Below are positions 55,475 to 64,000 of a DNA stretch of 64,000 nt, piece by piece; position 1 is the first letter of the stretch; each line of letters opens with the position of its first letter. Source of the stretch: Culex pipiens pallens (lineage: Eukaryota; Arthropoda; Insecta; Diptera; Culicidae); the NCBI RefSeq assembly GCF_016801865.2, contig NC_068939.1:181938034-182002033 (forward strand). The letters are read 5' to 3'. Under the pieces are notes generated by a model. The model searched no databases, was not told where the DNA came from, and saw only the letters and a program-made list of their open reading frames with translations. Position numbers and translations under genes: made by a program.

Positions 55475-56099
55475 TAAGAACATACAAATTTAATGCTATG
55501 ATCTTGGCTAAATACGATACAATTATGCGCATAATACTTACTTTGCACGTACAGATTTCAAAGATCAATACTATTTCTGTTCCGGTGGCAGAAACTATGT
55601 TTATTCGATGAGAAGCAGCAGCAAACTGATTGGCGATTGCCCACAGCCTTGCACGCCTGGCTCAAAATTTTCAGACAGGAAAATCACGCAACTTTTCAAC
55701 TCTGCTCATCGTCGTCACTTTTCACCACAATGTTGCATGAAATGGTCAGTGGGTATTTTCCGTACCACTTTACTTGCGCATGTGACATGAATTTCATGCA
55801 AACCCAAATCAGCTGACCCGCAAGCCACGCCTCCAAATTTTCAGGCATGAATTCCACGTGGTATTTTGTTGTGTGAGTGTAATCTGCGTGGAAATCAAGC
55901 AGAGTTGACATGAATGTAATGTGACTGTTGCATGACTCATGCAAAACGTTGTTTTCAATCCTAGATTAAATTTTCAAAACAACCTATCCCTCATGGGTTT
56001 CCTATGCAGATAGGGCCTTTTGAAAATTTCATCGAGAATCGAAAATTGGTTGCCACCGGAATTTTCATGCAACTCTGTGGTGAAAGGTTTTTTGAGTGA
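55475..56099. other. Unassigned DNA
   Basis: Mixed composition. GGGTTTCCTATGCAGATAGG at about 55993 is the inverse of a sequence near 17025. CATGAA/TTCATG motifs recur at 55735-55935 as loosely inverted repeats (TTTCATGCAAACC, GCATGAATTCCACG). No gene was recognised. Confidence 0.4.
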
Positions 56100-56335
56100 A
56101 TGACCCTTTGTACGACCGCAAAGGATTTAAATTTTCAAAAAAATTACTTCGCGGACCTTCTTGACAGAAATGGTCCTACTTGACAGCTTGTTCCAAGGGG
56201 ACCATAGTTGATCCATCGAAAAAATGTTGTCTTGTCAATTTATTTTTTGCATTAAAATAAATGAAAATGAAAAGGTTTTTTATCGTGTTTTTTTACCGTT
56301 GTGCATAATTATTGACATAGGGCTTTCGACTCTAT
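56100..56335 (-). mobile_element. ATTGGGT MITE, copy 2 (truncated)
   Basis: Runs in the minus orientation from TGACCCTTTGTACGACCGCA to TGACATAGGGCTTTCGAC. Both terminal ATTGGGT blocks are lost or mutated, but the interior matches other copies. Confidence 0.65.
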
Positions 56336-56561
56336 TATAATATAGTATAATTTATTACTAAATGAAACCAATTTAATTTCTGTAGAAAATAATGTAGAAA
56401 TAAATGTAATATAACGTGTTTCAGCGCCCTCTAGAGGGGTGTAATTTTGACGTTTGATCGCCTATAGGAAGTCAAATGCTCTTATCTCTTATGCTAAATC
56501 TTATAAACAATTTTACGATTAATCACTTATGGTTTCAATTTAACAAACATTTTCAATCAAA
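56336..56561. other. AT-rich spacer
   Basis: Nothing was recognised. Confidence 0.4.
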
Positions 56562-56893
56562 ATTGGGTCCTAAAATGAAGCTTAGATTGCTGATATTATT
56601 GTTTACAGCGATAAAGCTTATTTTTCTGAGTACAATGACCCTTTGTACGACCACAAAGAGTTTAAAATGGAATTTTAAAACAATTTTGAAAAATTAACCT
56701 CGCGGTCCTTCTTGACAGAAAAGCTCATACTTGACAGCTCATTCCAAGGGGACCATAGTTAATCCATCGGAAAAATGTTGTCCTGTCAAAAAAAAAAATT
56801 GCATTAAAATAAAAAAAAGTGATCAGAAATGGTTTTTAATCGTGTTTTTTACCGTTGTACATAAAAATTGACATAGGGCTTTAGTACCCAATT
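56562..56893 (-). mobile_element. ATTGGGT MITE, copy 3
   Basis: A complete copy in the minus orientation, with ends AATTGGGTCCTAAAATGAAG and TTTAGTACCCAATT. It is very similar to copy 1. Confidence 0.8.
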
Positions 56894-57193
56894 AATCGTC
56901 AATATTCACCACACATTATGATCGCAAGTGAAATTGGGTAGGACTAAACATAAGTGCTGAAATTAGTGTTATCAACAATAAAGCTTGTTTTTATTAGCCC
57001 AATGACACTTTGTGTTTCCACAAAAAAAAATGGATTTCTAAGTAAGATACCGAGAGTGTTATTTGAATAAGTCCTTTAAACATATGAAACACAAAATCTA
57101 GTAAATACTTTCTGTTAAGAAAGGCCGCAAAGTTAAGTTTAACAAAATTGATTTAAAAATCCATTTAAAACCCTTTGTGATCGTACAAAGGGT
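56894..57193. other. Spacer with an ATTGGGT MITE remnant
   Basis: Positions 57117-57193 resemble the right-hand part of the MITE (AAAATTGATTTAAAAATCCA, ACCCTTTGTGATCGTACAAA). A weak copy of the dispersed motif lies near 57066-57110 (AGTCCTTTAAACATATGAAA). Confidence 0.5.
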
Positions 57194-57523
57194 AATTGGG
57201 TACTAAAGCCCTATGTCAATTTTTATGTACAACGGTAAAAAACACGATTAAAAACCATTTCTGATAACTTTTTTTCATATTAATGCAATTTTTTTTTAAC
57301 AAGACAACATTTTTTCGATGGATTAACTATGGTTCCCTTGGAAAGAGCTGTCAAGTAGGACCATTTCTGTCAAGAAGGATCGCGAGGTTAATTTTTCAAA
57401 ATTGATTTAAAATCCATTTTAAACTCTTTTTGGTCGTACAAAGGGTCATTGTACTCAGAAAAATAAGCTTTATCGCTGTAAACAATAATATCAGCAATCT
57501 AAGCTTCATTTTAGGACCCAATT
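57194..57523 (+). mobile_element. ATTGGGT MITE, copy 4
   Basis: Ends AATTGGGTACTAAAGCCC and TTTAGGACCCAATT; the interior matches copies 1 and 3. Immediately after it, 57524-57606 is a diverged second right end (GCTTTGTCGTTGTGAACAAA, AAGGACCCTATT), so copies have inserted into or beside one another. Confidence 0.8.
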
Positions 57524-57713
57524 GTGCTCAGAAAAAAAAAGCTTTGTCCTAGGCTTTGTCGTTGTGAACAAAAATATCTGCAATGTTAGCTTAATTTAAG
57601 GACCCTATTCAATTTTTATCAAAAATGCTTTTAGGTAATTTCGAGGAAAAAAGCATTACAAATTTCCGAACCTTGTTCCGAACGCTGTCATTCCTAACAT
57701 AGCACATTTTTTT

Positions 57714-57761
57714 ATTAGGTCCTATAATCATATGAAAGACAATAGTTTATTGGTCCTTTTA
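57714..57761 (+). repeat. Dispersed ~48-bp motif, copy 3
   Basis: ATTAGGTCCTATAATCATAT, GAAAGACAATAGTTTATTGG, TCCTTTTAAA. This is the clearest copy and is the reverse complement of the one at 36402. Confidence 0.7.
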
Positions 57762-58195
57762 AAATAAAAATGGATATATATTATAATGTCCCCACCCGCC
57801 GTTTTCGTCGAAATACTCAATCATGATTTTTGCTTGGGCTCATATCACACCTTCTCAAGTCAATCCATCTTGGCCCTTTTAATCGACCATGAATGCCATG
57901 AATAAAATCGACGAAAAGAACGCAGCCATAAAAATGTTTGTGACATGTCAAATTTAAATGTGTTGTTTGGTGTTTGGTCTTTGTGTCAAAGTGTGTTTGT
58001 TTTTTTTTTGTGATTAGGTGCTCTTTTTGCACAGAATTTTCGCTGCTTGCGATCATCGTCGCCAGTGCACTGTTTCTTGCCTTATTGCGAATATCCGGCG
58101 CGCCGGATTTATCCCAGAACGTGACAACCGGCTCGTCGCTACCCAACTGCGCCTGCTGGGGATCAAATTACCGGCCGCGAATTTTCTCTGTGGCC
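57762..58195. other. Putative 5-prime region of the exon ending at 58261
   Basis: AT-rich to about 58010, then GC- and CG-rich from GTGATTAGGTGCTC onward. Several frames are open across 58018-58230, as expected of a GC-rich 5-prime untranslated exon. One of them, in frame with the ATG at 58196, would add a hydrophobic stretch (FSLLAIIVASALFLALL), but its upstream start lies in AT-rich DNA. Confidence 0.4.
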
Positions 58196-58261
58196 ATGGC
58201 TCAGCTACAGAACGAGGACGTCGGCGATAAAACCGCCTCCGAGGACGACGACGACCATTTG
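58196..58261 (+). CDS. Probable first coding exon, unknown gene
   Basis: ATG in a good context (TGGCCATGG) begins MAQLQNEDVGDKTASEDDDD followed by HL, then a strong donor, TTG|GTGAGC. The peptide is acidic with a D/E run and has no domain that I recognise. The exon ends in phase 0. High GC and CG content distinguish it from the surrounding repeats. The next exon was not identified. It is on the same strand as Nup88, but the peptide does not resemble any part of Nup88, so it would be a separate gene or a chance frame. Confidence 0.4.
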
Positions 58262-58700
58262 GTGAGCACTTGATTTTTTATAACTCAATGAGCTGGGCAT
58301 GCAGGTGCTAATCAATGAGCCAGGGATGCACGGGCACGGTTCCAAGGAGCAGATCGAGTTTTTGCCTTTCGTACGTCGCTGCCAACATGGACGAAAAAGG
58401 AAGTTTCTCCGATCATGAGGCCTCTGAATTCTTTTTACAACAAAGAACTGATCTTGACGAAAACGACCACCGTACGGTCTCGAGCTGATCTCTTGGGATC
58501 ACATCGGTTTTCAAACAACGAGTTCCTTCCAACGAGTGCCGTTTACTTCTAACTAGTAACAAGTAAGTTTGAATATTTGCATGATACGAAACCATAATTA
58601 AAAACTATTGAGATCAATCTTCTAAAATTGTCACTTAAATGTTGACAAATGTAAATACACTTGCAGCTCTGATGGGGTCGAAAGGTTAGAAATCTAGAGT
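58262..58700. other. Unassigned DNA after the putative donor
   Basis: 58303-58420 has an open, coding-like frame (MQVLINEPGMHGHGSKEQIE, then FLPFVRRC) that ends at TGA at about 58417. I do not recognise it, and it lacks an obvious acceptor. The rest is unremarkable. Confidence 0.35.
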
Positions 58701-58747
58701 TTAGGTCCTGTAAACATATGAAACACAATAAATAGTTTAAAGGACCA
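58701..58747 (+). repeat. Dispersed ~48-bp motif, copy 4
   Basis: TTAGGTCCTGTAAACATATG, AAACACAATAAATAGTTTAA, AGGACC. Same orientation as the copy at 57714. Confidence 0.65.
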
Positions 58748-58865
58748 TTAAAAAAAACTCTAGAAATGCATCTTTGAACATATCTCAGCAAATTTCTATT
58801 CGATTCGATGATTTTGCTGCATTTCACCCTGAAGTATCTAATGAAATAACTATTACAAGTAAAAA

Positions 58866-59310
58866 ATTAAATCTTTCCCTGTTCCTGAGGGGTACACTCG
58901 TGAAGTGTATCGGGGCCGGCATTTACAAAGCGGATTCAGTGACAGTTTATTAATCAACTTAATGTTAACATGTAAAGGTTAATGCCAACATTCCATAGGT
59001 TGTCTTCCTAAGGTGTCTTGACAGGCCCGTAGCCAGGGGGGTGGGCTTCGGGCTGAAGCCCGTCCCGAAATTTTTGGAAGACATATGGGAGAGAGGGAAT
59101 AAGAAGAAAAGAAGAAGAAAATTTCTTCTTCCAGCACCCCGAACCAATATTCTGGCTACACTCCTGTGTCTTGATAAGGTCCAGTTTGTGACGATACACT
59201 ACCATCCCTTTACAGAGCAATCGAATCCAGCAGGTTAAAGTTCACCAGTTTTGTTGGTCCGAGACGGGATTTGAACCCCGATCTACCACTTACGAGGCGG
59301 AAGCATTTTT
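58866..59310 (-). mobile_element. tRNA-derived SINE interrupted by a hAT MITE
   Basis: On the minus strand the 5-prime part (about 59305-59250) reads CCGCCTCGTAAGTGG, then GGGGTTCAAATCCC, a T-arm with an RNA polymerase III B box. CTCGTAA fits a seven-base anticodon loop with CGT, which suggests a tRNA-Thr ancestor whose 5-prime half is missing. The body continues through CGTCACAAACTGGACCTTAT, is broken by the MITE at 59022-59166, then resumes to CCCCTCAGGAACAGGGAAAG and an AT-rich tail. It is non-coding. Confidence 0.5.
59022..59166. mobile_element. hAT MITE, CAGGCCCGTAGCCAG ends, 8-bp TSD
   Basis: The ends CAGGCCCGTAGCCAG and CTGGCTACACTCCTG are inverted at 12 of 15 positions, and TGTCTTGA is directly repeated outside (59014-59021, 59167-59174). 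The 145-bp interior contains GGGCTTCGGGCTGAAGCCC (a hairpin) and a GA-rich run. The ends and TSD length fit hAT. Confidence 0.85.
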
Positions 59311-59561
59311 TTTCGTATTGTTTTTACAATATTTTAGTTTGGTAAATTTTTAGACCGTCATTTTTTTATGTTTGAAATAAGGTTTGTTTATGGAGATCAT
59401 ACTAAAGATTTTTCTGGGTCAACTGTTGTAGTAATTATCAAAGTCATTTTTATTTATTTATATTATTTTATTTTATTTAACAGAAATTGAGTACCGTTCT
59501 ACACTTAATTTTGGCATGCCTTTTATGCTCGATTTAAAGTATTGATCCTCAAATAGTATCA
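59311..59561. other. AT-rich spacer
   Basis: Nothing was recognised. Confidence 0.4.
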
Positions 59562-60350
59562 CTTAAGTGGTCATAACTTGAGACAGGGTTGCCAGATCTT
59601 CAATGTTTTGGACTCACTGGAAAGGTGTTTTGATTACCTAACCAACGATGGGTCGGACGATGGACCCGGACATAGTTTTCATACAGATTAGTGAGATCCG
59701 GCTTAAAAAAGTTCATAAATATCGCTTAAGTGGTCATAACTTGAGACAGGGTTGCCAGATCTTCAATGTTTTGGACTCATTGGAAAGGTCTTTTGATTAC
59801 CTAACCAACGATGGGTTGGATGATGGATCCGGACATAGTTTTCATACATCTAAGTGAGATCCGGCTTCAAAAAAGTACATAAATTTCACTTAAGTGGTCA
59901 TAACTCAAGACAGGGTTGCCAGATCTTCAATGTTTTGGACTCATTGGAAAGGCATTTCAATTACCTAACCAACGATGGGTCGGATGATGGATCCGGACAT
60001 AGTTTACATACATTTAAGTGAGATCCGCCTTCAAAAAAGTACATAAAATCACTTAAGTGGTCATAACTCGAGGCAGGGTTGCCAGATCTTCAATGTTTTG
60101 GACTCATTGGAAAGGTCTTTCAATTACCTAACCAACGATGGGTCGCATTATGGATCCGGACATAGTTTAGATACATTTAAGTGAGATCCGGCTTCAAAAA
60201 AGTACATAAATTTCACTTAAGTGGTCATAACTCAAGACAGGGTTGCCAGATCTTCAATGTTTTGGACTCATTGAAAAGGCATTTCAATTACCTAACCAAC
60301 GATGGGTCGGATGATGGATCCGGACATCGTTTACATGCATATAATTGAGA
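59562..60350 (+). repeat. 163/164-bp tandem array, five units
   Basis: CTTAAGTGGTCATAACT recurs at 59562, 59725, 59889, 60052 and 60216. Each unit has AGGGTTGCCAGATCTTCAAT, ACCTAACCAACGATGGGT and a GATCCGGACATAG segment. Units differ by a few percent. The array runs straight into the tail that follows. Confidence 0.95.
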
Positions 60351-60690
60351 TCCGGATATTTGTGAAAACACATTTTTATACATAACTTTTGAACTACTTA
60401 TCGAAACTTCAAACAATTCAATAGCGATGTATGGGACCCTAAACCAAGTCGAATGCAACCGGTTTGATCAAAATCGGTCCAGCCAGTGCTGAGAAAACTT
60501 GGCAAGAATTTTGAACACATACATACATACACACACACACACATACACACACACACACATACACACACACAGACATTTGTTCAGTTTTCGATTCTGAGTC
60601 GATATGTATACATGAAGGTGGGTCTAGGAGCTTTTAATAAAAAGTTCATTTTCAGAGCAGGATTATAGCCTTACCTCAGAGTGAGGAAGG
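60351..60690 (+). mobile_element. Retroelement-like 3-prime tail joined to the tandem array
   Basis: After GATCAAAATCGGTCCAGCCA comes a CA/CATA microsatellite (60521-60572), then CGATTCTGAGTCGATATGTA, GAAGGTGGGTCTAGGAGCTT and ATAGCCTTACCTCAGAGTGA ending GGAAGGCAAAA. From memory this tail is common in mosquito genomes at the ends of interspersed, probably non-LTR, elements. There is no reverse transcriptase here. The class is tentative. Confidence 0.45.
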
Positions 60691-60894
60691 CAAAATGCTT
60701 AATTTCTAAGTTTAAGTTTTGATCAAAGCTGCAAAATTACTTTGATTTAATCGTTTCTTCATTGATTTCAATCTTACTATCGTTTTGGTTAGTATTAACC
60801 CTCTACAACCCAATCACGCCTTTAGACGAGCTTCGATTTAAAAAATTGCAAAAAAACAATTTTTTAACCAATTTTAGATCTTCAAAAAACATTA

Positions 60895-61666
60895 GAGCAA
60901 TTCTCTACGAAATCGGTCTTTTTTCTTAAATTTTAATTTTTGTATTTTTTAATCCGACTGAAACATTTTTGATGCCTTCGGTATGCCCAAAGAAGCCATT
61001 TTGCATCATTAGTTTGTCCATATAATTTTCCATACAAATTTGACAGCTGGCCATACAAAAATGATGTATGAAAATTAAAAAAAATCTGTATCTTTTGAAG
61101 GAATTTTTTGATCGATTTGGTGTCGTCGGCAAAGTTGTAGGTATGGATAGGGACTACACTGAAAGAAAAGATACACAGTAAAAAAAATTTTTTGATTTTT
61201 TATTTAACTTTTGTCACTAAAACTTGATTTGCGAAAAAACACATTTTTTTTTTATGTGTTTTAGAGGACATCAAATGCCAACTTTTTAGAAATTTCCAGG
61301 TTAGCAAAAAATCTTTGAGCGAGTTATCAATTTTTGAATCAATACTGATTTTAAAAAAACTCGAAAAATCGGCGGCAAAAATTTTTCAAGTTCATTTTTC
61401 GATGTAAAATCAAATTTGCAATCAAAAATTACTTTAGTGAAATTTTCATAAAGTGCACCGTTTTCAAGTAAAATCCATTTTTAGGTGACTTTTTTGAAAA
61501 TAGTCGCAGTTTTTCTTTTTTTAAAATTAGTGCACATGTTAGCTCACCTTTGAAAAAAATATTTTTGAAAGGAGAGAAAATTCTCTATATTGCATTTTCG
61601 AACTTTGTTGATACGACCCGTAGTTGCTGAGATATTGCCATGAAATGGTTTAAAAACAGGAAAATT
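60895..61666. mobile_element. Foldback family A, left half only
   Basis: Begins GAGCAATTCTCTACGAAATC and follows the left arm of the complete copy (GATGCCTTCGGTATGCCCAA, GATTTGGTGTCGTCGGCAAA, AATAGTCGCAGTTTTTC) as far as AAAAACAGGAAAATT, then stops before the symmetry point. It is the mirror case of 28191-29141. Confidence 0.8.
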
Positions 61667-62255
61667 CGAGCCAAACATTTCATTAGGGCACAAAACCAAA
61701 ACGTAAACATTCGGAATTATTCCACTATTCCATTCATTAGTACACTCCCTACATGCCCTCCAAGAATCAGATTGATAGCAAACAATTTACCATTGAAAAA
61801 ATCAAAAACACAAAAGTGCACATAACAATTTTCACTCCAAGCCAAAAAAAAATGTTAATATGTGCCCTTTTGTTTTTCGTTAGTTTTTAGTAGTTGTGGA
61901 ACTTTTTGTGTTATAAAATGAACTTTTCATACATTCTTAACCCTAATTCACTTCAAAACAAAGTTTGGTTTACTTTTCACCAAGCATTTCTGCAGAAAAA
62001 AAAACTTCGTCGAAATACAATATTTAATACGGTCCCGCGGCTGCTGTTCTGTACTCTTTTGAAGAATTTTTATGTTTTACATACCATTCAATCACAAAAC
62101 TTCACCAATTATCAAAATTTCCACTGAATCCCTCATTATTTCTAACTAAACAAAAGGGCCCATAAACATCATTCAAAACATCAATCCGGCGACAGCGCTT
62201 TAGTGCCCTTTTAATTCTCTTCGAAATTGCATTTTGAAAGGGCCCATTATGAACA
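61667..62255. other. Unassigned DNA
   Basis: No gene was recognised. AAAGGGC/GCCCTTT motifs recur (61865, 62152, 62205, 62236), suggesting a decayed TIR element of unclear extent. Confidence 0.4.
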
Positions 62256-62480
62256 GGGTCTAGCTCATTTCCCCGAATGACATTTCCCCGAATGCCATTT
62301 CCCCGAAAATCATTTCCCCTAATTGGCCACATCCCCGAATACCACTTCCCCTAATCAGCCACATCCCCGAATGCCATTTCCCCGAATATCATTTCCCCTA
62401 ATCGGCTATATCCCCGAATGCCATTTCCCCTAATCGGCCATTTCCCCGAATGCCGTTTCCCCGAAATGACACTTACGCCA
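62256..62480 (+). repeat. Degenerate CATTTCCCCGAATG short-unit array
   Basis: ATTTCCCCGAATGCC, ATTTCCCCTAATCGGC and similar units of roughly 14-20 bp repeat about a dozen times. The same motif occurs inverted at 63883-64000, so the two arrays face one another across 1.3 kb. Confidence 0.8.
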
Positions 62481-62645
62481 ATTGCCGTTTATTTAAATTT
62501 AAAATTACTCGAATTTGCATATCCCCTAATCATCATTTTCGCTAAAGCCTTTTTCCATGACTAACAGTTATTTTCTTTCTCAATTTTACCGAACAAACAG
62601 CTTTTTCGGGTATGCTGATGATCTCACTGTTGATTAAATGTTGTA
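62481..62645. other. Spacer
   Basis: AT-rich; nothing was recognised. Confidence 0.4.
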
Positions 62646-62981
62646 AATTGGGTAGTAAAGCCCTTTGTCAATTTTTATGAACAACGGTAAAAAACACGAT
62701 TGAAAACCATTTCTGATAACTTTTTTTTATTCATTTTTATGCAAAAAAAAGTTTTTGACAAGACAACATTTTTCCGATGGATCAACTATGCCCCCCCTGG
62801 ATCGAGCTGTCAAGTAGGAGCTTTTCTGCCAAGAAGGGCCGTGAAGTGAATTTTTAGAAATTGAATTAAAAATCCCTTTTAAATCCTTTGCGGTCGTACA
62901 AAGGGTCATTGTACTTAGTAAAGCTTATTTTTCTTGTGAACAATAATATCACAAATTTAAGCTTAATTTTAGGACCCAATT
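62646..62981 (+). mobile_element. ATTGGGT MITE, copy 5
   Basis: Ends AATTGGGTAGTAAAGCCC and TTTTAGGACCCAATT, with a full-length interior. It lies between the two CCCCGAAT arrays. Confidence 0.8.
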
Positions 62982-63508
62982 ACTAGATTTTTTGTTGTTC
63001 AATTAACATTTGTATTCAACCGCATGATTAAATGTTGTTTTTGAGAAATTTGCAAGGAATTTTTTTTTTCGAATTTTGTTCAAGAACGCAAAAATCGAAC
63101 AAATAGGTACATAAGGCTGGTATAAATTTTTGTTGATTATACTTTTCGCCAAATCCCAAACCAGCAATGCGAATAAAATGATCAGTGTGAACGGGGTTCT
63201 GTACTACGAAAATCGCACGGTTTGTTTTCTGAATCATAAAAAATAACAAAATTTCTATTGCATTATTATTATCATGTCTATAAGAAAAAGGTATTTGTTT
63301 TGAGAATGTATAAAATAAGTCTGTAACAATATTCATTGTATTTGAATGAATAGTACCAAACCTTACAACACCCCTTCCCCCCTAAAATGCTACGTCTGTT
63401 CTGAGTGAAGCCAAAAAGAAAGTTGATCATTCAAGGCCAATACGAACCTTTCAAGAAATATTATATGTAGTTTGATGTGATAAAAATTGCCATCATTTTT
63501 TTCTTACA
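62982..63508. other. Unassigned DNA
   Basis: AT-rich, with a short CCCC run near 63370. An open minus-strand frame at 63028-63336 has no known domain. Confidence 0.4.
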
Positions 63509-63809
63509 CAGTCGACTCTCTGGTCTATCGATGAATTCTTCAGTCCCTGTTTGCTTTAAAAATCTCTTCCGGTTGTCAATAATTTCAGTTTTCATGGCTT
63601 GCATAGACATTTTTCTTGGCGAAACGAAGCTTTAAAGGGTGTTTGACATTAGTTTGGTTTTGTTTGATGGACGTTGCCATGATTCTCTCCCATAGCTGGG
63701 TATCAAGAAAAAAATATTTTCAATCGAGTCTTCATTTTGCATCGTTCTGTAATCTGATGATTCTCTTCCTCGACGGTCCCTTGGATATTGACAAGCAGAG
63801 AGTCGACTG
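63509..63809. mobile_element. pogo-like MITE, CAGTCGACTCTCTGG ends
   Basis: The ends CAGTCGACTCTCTGGTC and GCAGAGAGTCGACTG are inverted, and CTATCGATGAATTC faces GGATATTGACAAG inside. TA follows the right end; on the left TA is two bases away. It shares ends and the TCCTCGACGGTCCCTT interior segment with the copy at 51026-51439. Confidence 0.75.
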
Positions 63810-63811
63810 TA

Positions 63812-64000
63812 AAATGCTATTTCCCCGAACGCGGTCAAGCCGAAATGCCCGGTGCCCAGGAGCGCGCGCGCTCCGGGGCACCGGGCATTTCGGCTTGACC
63901 GCGTTCGGGGAAATGGCGTTCAGGGAAATGACTATTCAGGGAAATGACTATTCAGGGATATGACTAATCGGGTAAATGGCATTCGGGATTGTGGCCCATT
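63812..64000. repeat. Inverted CCCCGAAC array with GC-rich palindrome
   Basis: Positions 63819-63857 and 63876-63914 are perfect 39-bp reverse complements (ATTTCCCCGAACGCGGTCAA...). The centre GGAGCGCGCGCGCTCC (63859-63874) is itself palindromic, leaving one mismatched pair in 96 bp. After it, units such as GGGAAATGACTATTCA repeat to the window end in the orientation opposite to 62256-62480. Confidence 0.9.

Noticed and set aside
59250..59305. A functional tRNA gene
   Set aside because: Only the anticodon loop, T-arm and part of the acceptor are present. The D-arm half is missing and a SINE body follows.

Overview
This window looks like repeat-dense DNA from a culicine mosquito, most likely Culex. 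The evidence is two spliced exons that read as insect nucleoporin Nup88, an AT-rich background with short GC-rich islands, and layer upon layer of terminal-inverted-repeat (TIR) elements of types common in mosquito introns. The organism is inferred, not proven. There are no operons, CRISPR arrays or bacterial features.

Layout. Positions 1-6165 hold a 140/141-bp satellite in alternating orientations, with a conserved ~220-bp flank that forms a large palindrome near 404. Positions 6166-13160 are mostly single-copy DNA with one DUF1091-like reading frame (6637-6942) and hAT-type and other MITE remnants. Positions 13165-30510 are dominated by copies of one foldback family (ends AATTCTCTACCAAAACC), some carrying nested insertions. 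One copy (19899-24834) contains a 3.4-kb hAT-like element with a perfect 8-bp target-site duplication (TSD), which itself contains a 2.1-kb element. At 30084-30360 a short palindromic insertion carries two inward-facing hammerhead-ribozyme-like motifs, as expected for a Penelope-like retroelement. Positions 31721-33930 are a 9-bp A-rich satellite.

Two Nup88 exons lie at 35107-35232 and 35833-36106 (+). No further Nup88 exon was recognised, so the gene appears to have very large, repeat-filled introns or to be broken here. Directly downstream, on the minus strand, a 2397-residue uninterrupted reading frame (37249-44442) encodes a Helentron-type replicase: HUH Rep, PIF1-like helicase, AP-endonuclease-like domain and OTU protease domain.

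Positions 44884-48781 hold three palindromic elements in a row, including a 1.92-kb near-complete palindrome with an AGCT TSD. Positions 49395-52653 hold a second satellite (152-bp unit), again in inverted arrays, which is a diverged relative of the first. The remainder holds copies of an ATTGGGT-ended MITE, tRNA-derived SINEs, a degenerate RpL24 retropseudogene, a probable first coding exon ending at 58261, a 163-bp tandem array joined to a retroelement-like tail, and inverted CCCCGAAT arrays around a GC-rich 96-bp palindrome.

Only the Nup88 exons, the Helentron gene and possibly the 6637 and 58196 reading frames look protein coding. The long frames in the satellites and in the 9-bp repeat are products of repetition. 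All family names come from reading the sequence and from memory of the families; nothing was searched.
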